64,000 bases of DNA, taken from assembly GCA_017165825.1 (NCBI GenBank), contig CM029384.1:8085602-8149601 (forward strand), read 5' to 3'. Shown here in pieces: positions 47,465 through 58,554 of this stretch. Each line of letters opens with the position of its first letter. Position 1 is the stretch's first letter. A program made the translations under genes and the position numbers. This DNA is from Hepsetus odoe. Taxonomy: Eukaryota; Chordata; Actinopteri; Characiformes; Hepsetidae. Under the pieces are notes generated by a model. That model was given only the letters and a program-made list of their open reading frames with translations, was not told the DNA's origin and made no database searches.

Positions 47465-47722
47465 AAAGTGAAGTGAAAGTTACAACCCTTGTCATTGCGA
47501 GGTCAAAGCACAGCAGACAATGAACCACAACGAAATTGGACCTCTGCATTTAACCCATGCACACTCAAACACCGTGCAGCAGTGGGCAGCTATTGAAAGC
47601 GCCCAGGGAGCAGTGATGGGGACAGCACCATGCTCAAGGGTACCTCAGCGCAACCTATTGGGAAGGGGTTCGAACCCCTGATCATGCGGCCAACGCCCTA
47701 ACCGCTAGGCCACCGCTGCCTT
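47465..47722 (-). mobile_element. tRNA-derived SINE, full-length
   Basis: The minus strand starts AGGCAGCGGTGGCCTAGCGG (A box), contains GGGTTCGAACCCC (B box) and CCCTTGAGCATGG. It ends with the GTGAAAGT tail motif. Confidence 0.85.
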
Positions 47723-48309
47723 GGGGAAATATATCCATGCAGTGGGGAGACCAGCTCTCAAAGAAAGTTCATCAGCTAAAAAAATGAGCCAATGTTCCCC
47801 TGCTGAAGCTCTGGCCTGGTCTGTAATCTAGCCATTTTCCCCTAGTGGAATAATTACTGTATGATGCAAGTAAAGGAGCAATTTACGTGGGCTCCTGAGG
47901 TTCATGCCAACCTTCAAACAGCAACAACACTGCTGTATCCCCCAATGAGCGATTACGATCATATCTGAGAGAGAGAAGCTTCCCTACAGGTTGAAGAGAA
48001 GAGAGAAAGTCAAGAGAACAAAGAGCAGAAGAAAGCAGCTGCAGAAAGTCAGCAGGGTGTCATTCAAGATTGCTAAATTCTCTAATAGGCCGGAGCAACA
48101 GCCTCAGAGAAGTTATCATCGTGACATTCATTAAATTTATTGCTGCCTAATACTAACGTTTCACATCTCCTTTCTCATGTTAGGCAATATTCTGTAGTGT
48201 TGCATTGCATTCCATGGGCTCATAAATTTGACCAAATGTACAATTTTAGAGCATTTTTATGATTGAGTTATTAATGCTATCTCACAACAATATCCAACAT
48301 GCTATTGGA

Positions 48310-48556
48310 TAAAAGTGAAAGTGACTATTCTCATCATTGTGAAATGCTGCACAGCACAACACAACGAAATTCAACCTCTGCATTTCACCCATACACACAC
48401 GTGCAGCAGGAAGAAGCTCTTGAAAGCACCCGGGGCACAGTGGCAGGGATGGTACCTCGCTCAAGGGTATCTCAGGGCAACCTTCTGGTGAGGGAATCAA
48501 ACCCACAATCTTCTGATCGGGGCCAAACTCCCGAACCACAAGGCCACCGCTGCTAT
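48310..48556 (-). mobile_element. tRNA-derived SINE, full-length
   Basis: The minus strand starts AGCAGCGGTGGCCTTGTGG and contains GGGTTTGATTCCC and CCCTTGAGCGAGG. It ends with the GAGAATAGTCACTTTCACTT tail. Confidence 0.85.
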
Positions 48557-48739
48557 AGAACCAGATTGCCTGCTATTTCAGTAAAGAAATGCACTGATGT
48601 AGAGGCAGCTAGTGAAAAAATAAACAGCCCACAGAGAGTTCCTCCCAACTTCAAGACACTTTATCTAAAGGGATCTTCCTTTCAGTGTTTCTCGCAGGGA
48701 TTGAGTAAGTTTGTGTGTAAAAGAGGCAGCACTTAGGAC

Positions 48740-50270
48740 CAGGGTGACCCTTTTAATGCACAGTTTCAGGGCTAATCCATCTTTTCACGCTCAGTCACTG
48801 ACAAGGCAAACATAACATGTATGTATACTCCACATGATCTAATGTGCTCTGAGTGAATGAGGATAACTGAGCACGGTCTCTTATTTTTACCACATGTCGA
48901 AGTTTACAAAACTTTTAAAATCAGCACATTTTCAAATGGGACTTCTACAGATTTTCCTAATATTCAGTAGCTGAGGTTTTAAAAAATCATTATCAGAAAT
49001 CTGGTTAATTGTTACGCAAGTGCTGGTGAATAGTACCAGCAGTGTCTTCAACACTAAAATGGACAATTCATTGATCTAAAGCTACCAGTAAACCTGTGCA
49101 TGACTCCTGAGTGTTTATTTGTAATGTTGATAATGATACAACTGAAAAAAAATCTTTAGGTTCCTATATTTTAGGAACCCAAAAAGCTGTGAATATCTGG
49201 CAGCATTTTCATCACTATTTAGTTTTTAATTTACTGTGAAGCAGGTTTATAGACAATAGTTGAGGCTGGACCTCTGGTTCATATCACTTTGAACATGTTT
49301 CCTCTTTTTGACTTTATTTACATATTCATCAATTTTTGATTTAGAATTTGATTGATTTGATTTAAAATAAATAAATAAATGGGTGTAGATTTATTCAGTT
49401 GGTCTAGCCTGTGTGGCAAGAATATGAAGGTTTATGAATAGCAAAATAAATACACAAATAGCTTGGTTTATCTGTCTTTGGTTTGGATGTGGTTGTTTGT
49501 CTATGGTGTGATAATTTGGCTATTTAAATCACTTCCAGCTTAGCCTCGAACCTTATCATAAATAGAGAAATACCACCTACTGCTGTGCAGTGTACAGACT
49601 GGACGAATAAAACTGTAACCCAAATAAATCTCTTTATTTGTAATAAATAAATATCACACTGCTATTGAAACAGTATAAGCCTTTTTTGGCCTTCACCACA
49701 CCAAAGGGGGAAAAAAAGAGAAAAAGCCCCACCAAAGTAGGTGTGGTCAAATATAGTGTGGGTGTATATATGAGAACGATACATTCACCCACTTTCTTTA
49801 TGACTGTTTGTTGTCTGTTATTAAAACAAGCCATTTCAGGTACAATAAGCAGACTATAGGGAGGGCAGGTAATTCACAAATTAAAACACTGCACGCTAGC
49901 TGTGAATCAAAATAGAAATTCAGTATAATTATGAACTTTCTTGGTGTTTTTTTCTGTGCACAATATTTGAAGCCCTTGTCTGTTCAATGGCTGAGACGTT
50001 GCTATTCAGTGAACACACCCTTGGAACAGGCAGCGATAGGCTCTATCTGCCCAGGAGCAAGCAGACTGGTGTCAGTTATCGTGGGCCACCAGAGCTCATG
50101 TAAAGGACACACCTACACAGCAAAATGGGTGGTGGACTAGAGAGTTTGAGAATAAATAAAACAACACTACCCTGTTTCAAACAGCAGCTCATTATGGGCC
50201 TTCCTGCTTTGGGCAGGTCGTACTGTCACAGAACAACACGGCATGTGGTGTGGTCACACCATCACCTGAT
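48740..50270. other. Intergenic DNA, no gene recognised
   Basis: AT-rich sequence with no supported gene. Short open frames lack splice context and protein-like composition. Confidence 0.5.
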
Positions 50271-50278
50271 CTACACTA

Positions 50279-50828
50279 CTGTGCAAAAGTTTTAGGCAGG
50301 TGTGAAAAAGTGCTGTAAACAAAGAATGCTTTCAGAAATATAAATAATGATTGTATATTTTTATCCATTTACAAAATGCAAAGTGAGCAAACAAAAGAAA
50401 AATCGAAATCAAATCAATATTTGGTGTTACTACCTTTTGCCTTCAAACCAGCATCAGTTCTTCTAGATACATTTGCACAAAGTCAGGGATTCTGTAGGAT
50501 TATAGTCGGTGTATCATCAACGAGTTTTACCAAACAGGTGCTGATGATCATCAATGTCACACGGAGGTTGAAACACAGTCATGTTTGGAACAACCTACCA
50601 GCCGAGTTCCTTCAGCATCAATTAGGTACACTTGCACACTTGCACACTAGAATTGATGCTGTTTTGAAGGCAAAGGGTGGTCACACCAATTATAGATTTG
50701 ATTTAGATTCTCTTTTGTTCATTCACTGCATTTTGTTGATTGATGAAAATAAATGATGAACACTTCCATTTCTGAAAGCATTCTTCGTTTACAGCGTTTT
50801 TTCACACCTGCCTAAAACTTTTGCACAG
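50279..50828 (+). mobile_element. Internally deleted Tc1/mariner-type transposon with TIRs
   Basis: The left end CTGTGCAAAAGTTTTAGGCA and the right end TGCCTAAAACTTTTGCACAG are reverse complements, and similarity extends for about 60 bp. Both sides are flanked by TA (50277-50278 and 50829-50830), the Tc1/mariner target. The internal part keeps only the outer transposase regions; the C-terminal fragment near 50590-50700 reads VWNNLPAEFLQ and IDAVLKAKGGHTNY. At 550 bp it cannot encode a full transposase of about 340 residues. Confidence 0.9.
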
Positions 50829-50839
50829 TACTGAATATA

Positions 50840-52340
50840 TATATTGTTCAACATTTTGCACCATGGTCTGTTCATTATGAAATTTCACACAATGTTAACG
50901 TTGGGGCGTTTTTAAATTGTGCTAAAAAATAAGAAAAAGAAAGCAAAAAAAGGTTCCAACATTAACAATATACTGTAAGCTGGGAAAGCTAAAAGCTAAC
51001 AGATCTTTGGTGTAGAAATTTTGTAACCATTGTATAAACACTCCAAATTTCAGTACGTCCAGGACGTTCCCCTTTTTTTGTTATTTTTTGTTTGCTTCTT
51101 GCTCCTCAGCATACTTGCAGCAGACTGTTACTAAAAATGCAGCCTGATGGTGCATTAAACAAAGAAAGAAAGAAAAAAAGGAGGGACGGAGAGCAGGGTT
51201 GGGCTTATCAAGGACTGGTTTGGTGACCTCTGAACACACAGTGGAAGCAGCAATGTGAGTTCTTCTGTGTACAACAGAGAAAAGCTGCCAGAAATCATAA
51301 CATGGAGAGCAGCAGATTTAAGCTCAGCATAAGCTCAATATGTAAAGTATATTAAGTCAAACATGGGCAAGGCTACTTTAAAAAATATGAACGTTAATGT
51401 GTTAATGATGTTGCGAGGAAGATCAAGAATGAACTCAGCTGGGAATTCTGAGTTATATAACTTTGCCTGAGACCCCACTTGGGCAAAGGTTTTGTTCTAT
51501 TATTATTTCAGCTACTTATCCTGACTAAAGTCATGGGTGGTGTTGGAGTCAATCCCAGCAGACACCGAACAAAATGCAAAGAATTACTGGGACAGGTCGA
51601 CAGTTTATCTCAGAGCAGATGCTCAGACTAACTCAGAACTTCTAATTCTAAAAATAAATGGCTTAAATGTTATTATTTGTTTCTGATGTGATCATTCGTC
51701 CATTTAAACAATGTCCTACATTGCCTCTGATCAAAAGAGATTTGGATGTGACTGGACAATTGAATCTGTAACCCACATAAACCGCTGAACATTAGTTGAA
51801 CATAAGTCATATAACTAATGTAAGGTGATAGCACTATGCACTAAACAGCAATATTTCTTCTTGACAAACTCTTAAGCTTTAAAGTGAGCCATTTTAATTA
51901 AAGCACTTCACTCAAGATGAACATCTAATCGATCACGTCTCTCATGAAGTCAATAAGGCTTTTTAAAAGGCTTATGACCATAAAGATTTTCCACCCTTGC
52001 TTTATCCTTTAGCCCTGAAGAGGCACTTTTGTCACTGGGCCTTTAACATATATTCAAGTAGCAGTTTGATGAAAACATATTTCAAGATTTCAATAAATTT
52101 CAGTTTTATTTGCATGACTTTTGCAGTGAATTTTAATACAGTGTATGAACTGTATGGACTGGGGAATAAACAGCACGTTACAGAGCTTTAGCTGTGTTTA
52201 CATACTATGTTCATTTATTTTATTTGAAAAGTTTGAAAGAAATGAAGGCTTCCTATGACATTCCTTTTATTTATAGGACTTCCAGCCAGTAACTTCAGAA
52301 CCACAAAACATCTGGCCAATTCTACCAGCAAAACATAAAA
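50840..52340. other. Intergenic DNA, no gene recognised
   Basis: AT-rich, no gene, RNA or repeat family recognised. Confidence 0.5.
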
Positions 52341-52350
52341 TGTAAAAATA

Positions 52351-52600
52351 TATGGCCCAGTGGTTCGGGCGTCGGCCCCATGATCAGAGGATCGGGTGTT
52401 TGAACCCCTTCCTAATAGGTTACCCTGAGGTACCCTTGAGCAAGGTGCCGTCCCCGTCACGCTCCTCCCTGCGATGGGCTGGTGACCTGTCCAGGGTGTG
52501 TCCCCCGTCCTTCGCCCTGTGTGAGTTGGGATGGACTCCAGCACGCCCCCGCAACTCCACTTGGGACAAAGCAGCAGAAAATGAGTGACTGACTGACTAA
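52351..52600 (+). mobile_element. tRNA-derived SINE with extended tail
   Basis: Contains TGGCCCAGTGGTTCGGGCG, GGGTGTTTGAACCCC and CCCTTGAGCAAGG. A GGTGACCTGTCCAGGGTG tail follows and ends in GAGTGACTGACTGACT. Confidence 0.8.
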
Positions 52601-53194
52601 TTAAACAAATTAAAACACCTAATTAAATTCCATAATAGGTGCACACAATGCACAACAAACCTCAATAATACCTTGAATATGAGCAGCATCCATGTTTGCA
52701 GAAGGGTAATTCTGTGAGATTTTTCCTACACAATGTCAGTAGTTTGTAAATCCCTGGTCAATCTGTTTGCGCACATGTATAGTTGTACAAATGTTTATTT
52801 CTGTCTGATGGTGACACACAGTACTGTGAAACAGTACTTTCACACTCACCCTTACAATTAACTGTTGATCCCAACTATTTAAACTGCATTAAATGCACTA
52901 TTTGGGCAAATTAATTAGTGTAGATTCAAGATGGGTACAGAAATGTGAGGAAAATATGCAAGTATGTAGCCACTCCTTCTTACTTATAGGCAGCGCCAGG
53001 TTTGCATGAATTCTTAGAGAGCCAGTTCTCAAAGCAGCCTCAAGGAAGCTAATGTTCAAGGATAAACTTATTGCACGGGCATCTGGGAAGGGCGTGGAAA
53101 ATTAACCAAGAAATGAATAGTCAGTCATAACGGGGCCTATTAGGCAGGTGGTTTTGTGTTATGAATGACTGGCTTGTGTAAAAAAAAAAAAAGT

Positions 53195-53402
53195 GAGCAG
53201 CGGCAGCCCAGTGGTTAGGGACTAGGCCCCAGCATCGGAGGTTGTGGGTTTGAGCAAGGTACTGTCCCCATCACTGCTCCCCAGGTGTGGATCTAGCTAC
53301 ACTGCACGGCATGGCATGTGTGGGTTAAATGCAGAGATGCATTTTGTTGTGGCTTCATGGCGCTGTTTCACAGCGATGAAATAGTCACTTTCGCTTTAAG
53401 CG
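53195..53402 (+). mobile_element. tRNA-derived SINE
   Basis: Starts AGCAGCGGCAGCCCAGTGG, with the body shortened around GTTTGAGCAAGG, and ends with the ATAGTCACTTTCGCTTTAA tail. A poly-A run precedes it. Confidence 0.75.
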
Positions 53403-53409
53403 GTTTTCA

Positions 53410-55980
53410 GTCTGAAATACCACTCACAACTTTGGCATAAGTGGGCGCAATGTTAACCTGCAGCAAATAGGCGAATATTTGTGCAGACTGGTTTCATCAT
53501 GAAAACAGTGCTTAATTTTCCAAAACACTGCTTATAGACCAGGGACAAAGTAGTGTGTACATGCTACATTTCGCGATTATATTTTAAAAAATAGAAGAAA
53601 ATTAGCTTATAATAGAAATGGTCCTTTTAACATTGAAAGAAGTGGGTGAAGCTAGCATTAGGGCTAATACAACTGAATCATCCGTCTCCATTTTAAAAAA
53701 ATATATGTCCTCTTTTGAATTCAACCACCGACTGTGCGGGTGGGCAAGGCTGATAGTTTATTCATCAATTTAACAAATTCTTTCACAGAGTAGAATCAAA
53801 AATTCAACCTTTGTATTAAATTTTTAGACCTTTCTTAAAAGTCTAACCTTAAATATCTTCAAAATCACTAGTTTCAATTAGTTAAATAATTTCGAATGAC
53901 GTAGTTGATATATGTTCTCAGGAGGTTGTCATGAATGATAATCATGCATGAATGTACTAAAATATTTGCTAAATATTCAAAACAATTAAACATTTTTCCA
54001 TTACATGCACAAGTGAGCAGCTGATGGTGTGAACTGATAGTTAGAATTTTTATTTCTGAGTTTTCCATGAACTTGGGGCCTAGGGCGAGCATTTCTACAG
54101 AAACTTGCTTCCATTTCCCCACTCCAGGAGTCTTCTTGAATCTCAGAAGAACACTTGGTGTGCTTTCCTGCTTTAACTCGGCACATTCAGCAGGACCTGA
54201 TGGAGATACATAGGCTCACCTGCCAGCAACCTCCTTTATTTCTGTCGAGTTTGGATTCTAGCGCCCATCTGGGTCCATTTAAAGTAGGTGAATTCACAGC
54301 TTAGAAAGGGCATCTGGATACTTCTGAATATAAAGTGTCTCCCAAGGTTTGTCAAACAAAGAGTGATAAGCAGTACATACCTGAGGAGATTAAACAAAGT
54401 GATGGCTGGTTAAAAAACAAACAAAACACTGGGCTGGTAGGAGAAAAAACCTTAATCCTTCAGAAAGCCTGGTGATCTTTTCTCTACAATACAAGATCTA
54501 AAAGGATCAAGCACAGTATTGATATAATAAATGAAACAAAACATTTAGTATCGTTTGTTGAGGGTAACTGGAGCTCTTAGATGTGAAGACAGTTAAAGAT
54601 GCATTGAAAAACAAAACAAAAAAAAAACATTATTTAGTTTAATATGAAACCATTTCCTGAGGACCAAGTGACCGCACTTGCTATTGAGTTGACAACATCA
54701 TTGGGCAATTTTATGGCTGGGCATAAGATGGTAAGAAAATCTGCTCGACATTTGCAGCATTTTTTTCTCAACCTCGACTCTCCTCTCAACTCTAATTACG
54801 GTATTGGCATATCTCTTAACAAACAGCTGATCCTTCCCTTTACATTTCCTCCTCATAGAGCGTGCATGCATACTTTCTGCGATGGGATGACGCCCAGTTT
54901 AAAAAGCACAATAAAAAAATTAAAAAAAATACAAATGTCGATTCAAGAGAGCAAGATTTAGCAAATCCAAGCAGCACTAAGCACAAAAGACGTAGAACCT
55001 ACACTGCTAATGCAGATTATGCACAAAGCCAAGCACAGAACTTTGGAACTACAGGAACAGGACTCTGGGTTCAAGAGAGTTAAAACTAGATTGAACTATC
55101 CCAAGTTTGTCTGTCCCCATTAAGAAAACATTTACTACCTCAATTAACCAATTACAGTACAAGGCCATTTACATAAAAATCCAAAAAGCAGCAATTTGGT
55201 TGTGTTACATCGCAAACAAGCAAAATTAAACAAACTAATGAAAGATGACAGCTTAGTACAGGCTGTTTTGAGTGCAGGCTTGTATGTGTCATTTTGAATC
55301 ACTTAAAGGCTTAAATATCCACTCCCTTGTTAGAAACCTAGTATTTTGACTATCGTTAGACACCTGAAACCACCCTAGCACACCTCCTTTAAATGTGTTT
55401 CATTCAAGATATGAAAGCTATCCACTAAGTTTACTTACATAAAGACTTGTGCTACAGTTTGATTTGCTTCCCCTTACTCATGAACCACACTCAGGTTTGG
55501 ATCAGTAGTATGACGTTTGGGTAATGGAACCAGATACTTCTAACTTTGGGCTGATGGCGATAATAGGCCAATTTACCCAGTATGTACATTTCAAAGCAAA
55601 TCAAACTTTTACTTTTTAATGTCTACTGCAAAATTATAGAATAAGAGCCAAGGCAAAGTGATTTTTTTTTCCTTTTATGAAGTTAGAACCCCTTCTTCTC
55701 AAACGTTTCTCTTTGCCCTCTTTTTCTAGTTTAGTGTGTCTGGACTGCAGACTTCCAGCTGTAACCTTTTATCTCAGCTACAGTAATCATGTAGAATCAA
55801 AAAGCACGTTAGAAACAGAGAGTAAAGAAAAACACCTGAGGATCCATGGCACACATCTCATACAAATGGTTTATCCCCTGAACTTACCCAGAGCTCAGCC
55901 TTGTTGAAGCTTTGCTAAAAACAGAGTCAGGAAGGCAGCATTCCTGAGCAGCCACAAGAGAGTTTGGTGTAGTAAATCAG
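53410..55980. other. Downstream region of the selenoprotein gene, no other gene recognised
   Basis: AT-rich sequence after the MIEN1/SelW2-like stop codon. It should contain that gene's 3'UTR and, if the TGA is decoded, a SECIS element. Minus-strand AATAAA signals occur at 54235-54240 and about 54049-54054. I searched TCAT positions by eye on the plus strand and found no convincing SECIS stem. Confidence 0.4.
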
Positions 55981-55988
55981 GATCAGGG

Positions 55989-57921
55989 TTAGAGAATGAC
56001 ACAAGGCGGCCGGCTTTTGGTGATCTTCTCCACCGGCTTACCATCATGGGCTTTCTGGATGACATCCATGATCTATAAATGGAATAAAAGTGAAAAAGAT
56101 CTGTGAGAAAATAGCTCATTTAGTGAAATGTGACACAGAGAAAGAATGACAATCAATGTCCACGACAGGATCATTGGGGCTTGTTTTTTTCCTGTGGTCA
56201 CCACATGTCTGCAAATGCACTCCTACAATAGTATACTTATAAATATTCATTTCAAATGTAACCTAGAGCAGATTCAGCCTTTGCTAGTGTTGTAGCTAGA
56301 CTGACTGTACCCAAGTCTGAAAGGGCAGCAAACCATGGGCCATTCTGAGGTGTTAAATTCAGCTTGAGCTTCTTTTCTAGTTGATTTTGCACAGCGTCTC
56401 TCTCACACACAAGCACGCATACACACACTCTTGCGTTGTTTATGTTATTTGGGTGAGTGGTGAATACTCACTCCGATAAACCATAAATGAGATGCATTGG
56501 GTTGATAACACCCCCTGCCCCTTTATTTATTAATTAATTATTACATACTTTTTTAAAACCAGCCCTTTATTTGTGCAAAATACCAGCAATCCTCATCGCA
56601 GCAAATAAGCCACCTATTAAGAGTCTGAGGAGGTGCAGGGTCTTTGATTTATCAGGGCAAGCTGGTTTAGCTGATTCTGTGCATCGATGTCAGGACATTG
56701 TGTGTCCATGTATTCGCAGTGAAATCTTTGATCAATGTTTATGATGAAGCAAAAACAACCACATCAGACCTGGCAGCAGATTTTGTCAGTATACTCACAT
56801 CATCTTCATAGGGGAAACCCTCTGTTTCTAACTTGGAGAAAATCAACTGCTCATTGATTTGAATCTCAAAGCTCCCTGGAAGAGAAACGAAACCAAAATG
56901 AAACATCCTTTAGCATGAGATCAAAGAACGAACGTACTTAAGATAAAAGAAAATCTCTATCAAGAAGCGATCATTCATTCAGCTCATCCAGAACCTGTCT
57001 GACAACCTACCTGTCTGCGAAGCGAAGCCGGACACCTCCCGCCCTCCAGAAACTCATCTTTAGCGACTCGTTTGAGCTCCTGATAGCGGGGCTCGTAGCC
57101 TCATCCGCCACTGGAGAAGGACAAGGAAGGAGAGATTTAGACCATTCTGTAGATGATTACTTTCACACATTCCCCCGAGAGCTTAACAAGGTGAAGCCCC
57201 CTAACAATAACAAACCTATTCCTATACAATTAACAAAACTGAGACATGTTTACTGAGTTTAATGCCTCTAAAAACCCTCAAAGAAAGTCATCATGTGCAA
57301 TGTTTACATAATAACATGATGCTGAGAACTGATTTGATTTTGACCCATTAATGGCAGAAGCTCAAAGCAAAAGACAGCCAAACTAACTCCAACTCTTCGT
57401 TTCTGATTGGTCACCATTTCACCCTGTTTAGAGACCTTCAGAAGTTCACTAGACATTAGAGTAGAAATTATTATTGCTCCAATCACCGCCCTTATAAAGA
57501 AAATCCTCCGGCTGCGTCCCAAACTACACACCACCACACTGGCTGATGAACAGTGGAATACAGCCGCTGACTGACTCACTGACTGACTGACTGACTGACT
57601 GACTGACTGACTGACAGACAGTACCGCTCTAGGTTTCATTCTCATTCTAACAACCGTTTCTAAAAAAAAAAAGGACATTTTGAAGTTTCACGCCTGCATT
57701 TTATTAAACACACGGCAGACAGGATAACCACGTATTATTGTTATTATCCTCGAACCAACGTAGTTAGCACACCGAGCTATCATATCTAAGTAGCTTACTA
57801 CCCCGGACTAACCGGCTGTGCGGTGCTGGATTCAGCGCTCCTGAGGACACACGGCGAATAAATCTTCACACAGATTAGGTCTTAAAACTCACCAGTACTC
57901 CACCTGGATTCTTACTCCCAT
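55989..57921 (-). CDS. MIEN1/selenoprotein W2-like Rdx-family protein with in-frame TGA (probable Sec)
   Basis: Four coding exons on the minus strand: 57893-57921, 57011-57110, 56799-56875, 55989-56072, all GT-AG. The start gives MGVRIQVEYC. The Cys10 codon is split between exons 1 and 2 and followed by Gly-Gly-TGA-Gly-Tyr, placing TGA at the redox position of a CxxU motif. Exons 3-4 read GSFEIQINEQLIFSKLE, GFPYEDD and finally SRPPCVIL, with a CVIL prenylation box as in mammalian MIEN1. The family is a small thioredoxin-like fold, about 95-115 residues; human MIEN1 has CEPC instead and is membrane-anchored by prenylation. Exon 2 is 100 nt: one base fewer, or two more, than phase requires, so the frame breaks near 57035-57050. 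This could be a sequencing error, strain mutation or early pseudogene. Family assignment is secure; Sec decoding is inferred. Confidence 0.85.
57096..57110 (-). other. CxxU motif with selenocysteine-type TGA codon
   Basis: Exon 2 opens T-GGC-GGA-TGA-GGC: the T completes Cys10, then Gly, Gly and TGA (57103-57101), followed by GYEPRYQELKRVA. Sec at this place is the established state in selenoprotein W, and MIEN1 (Rdx12) is the Cys form of the same family. Confidence 0.75.
57567..57616. repeat. (GACT)n microsatellite in intron 1 of the selenoprotein gene
   Basis: About 11 tetranucleotide units, nearly perfect. Confidence 0.9.
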
Positions 57922-58003
57922 CACACCTAGCCGATATAACCTCAGCCCTCAGTCTTCCTGCTGTCTGAGGTTTGCGCCGGTGAAGGGCTGTGACGACAAA
58001 ACA

Positions 58004-58370
58004 GAAACCTGTGTCAATTTAATGAACAACGCAGAGTCGACTCACTATCGAGGCCTGTGTCAATGTAATGAACAACTCAGAGTCGACTCACTATCGAAGC
58101 CTGTGTCATAATGAACAACGCAGAGTCGACTCACTATCGAAGCCTGTGCCAATTTAATGAACAATGCGAGTTGACTCACTGTATCGAGATGTCAGTCTAA
58201 TTAAGCGCATTCAATTGATTGCGTCGACGCATATGCCAATTTAGTGAACAACGCTAATTGACTCATTGTTTCGAAGTCTGTCAGTTTAATTACGAACGCG
58301 GTTTTGACTCAATGTGTCGTAGCCTGTGCCAATTCATTGAACAACACTCATTCGACTCACTGTGTCGAAG
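58004..58370. repeat. 46-bp minisatellite, about 8 units
   Basis: Each unit runs from a CCTGTGTCAATTTAATGAAC part to a GTCGACTCACTATCGA end. Units next to the selenoprotein gene are nearly identical; those further away diverge strongly. It begins about 80 bp upstream of the start codon of the MIEN1/SelW2-like gene. Confidence 0.85.
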
Positions 58371-58554
58371 CTTGATTGTGAATAAATGTGAATATTTTAG
58401 CATTGCATGGGTTCCCCTTGTAGGCAATTTGAAAATTTGAAGTAAAAGTAGGTTTAATCAGCACAAAGAGCGATGGTGCTTGACTGATTCAAGGTGCATT
58501 GTGGGACACTTTGCACTAGTTAGCGTATAACAACACTCCCGCACTCCCAGTATA

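Noticed and set aside
47465..47722. tRNA gene signal (A and B box) in the SINE copies
   Set aside because: The tRNA-like heads have lost cloverleaf pairing and continue into SINE bodies, so they are retroposons and not tRNA genes.
54644..54961. Plus-strand open frame of 105 codons after the selenoprotein gene
   Set aside because: No recognised homology, Lys-rich end from an A-rich tract, and no splice or promoter context; likely chance.
55740..55792. Possible SECIS with ATGA near 55790 on the minus strand and an AAAA loop
   Set aside because: Only about five base pairs (AGCTG with CAGCT) form and no GA partner sits opposite the ATGA, so it does not meet the SECIS pattern.
57101..57103. TGA as a simple nonsense mutation of a pseudogene
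   Set aside because: It falls exactly at the family's Sec/Cys redox site and the splice sites and downstream exons are intact. The frame break nearby keeps the pseudogene idea open but not preferred.
58004..58370. Regular repeats that look at first like a CRISPR array
   Set aside because: The units are adjacent 46-bp minisatellite copies without unique spacers, in a vertebrate genome with no cas genes.
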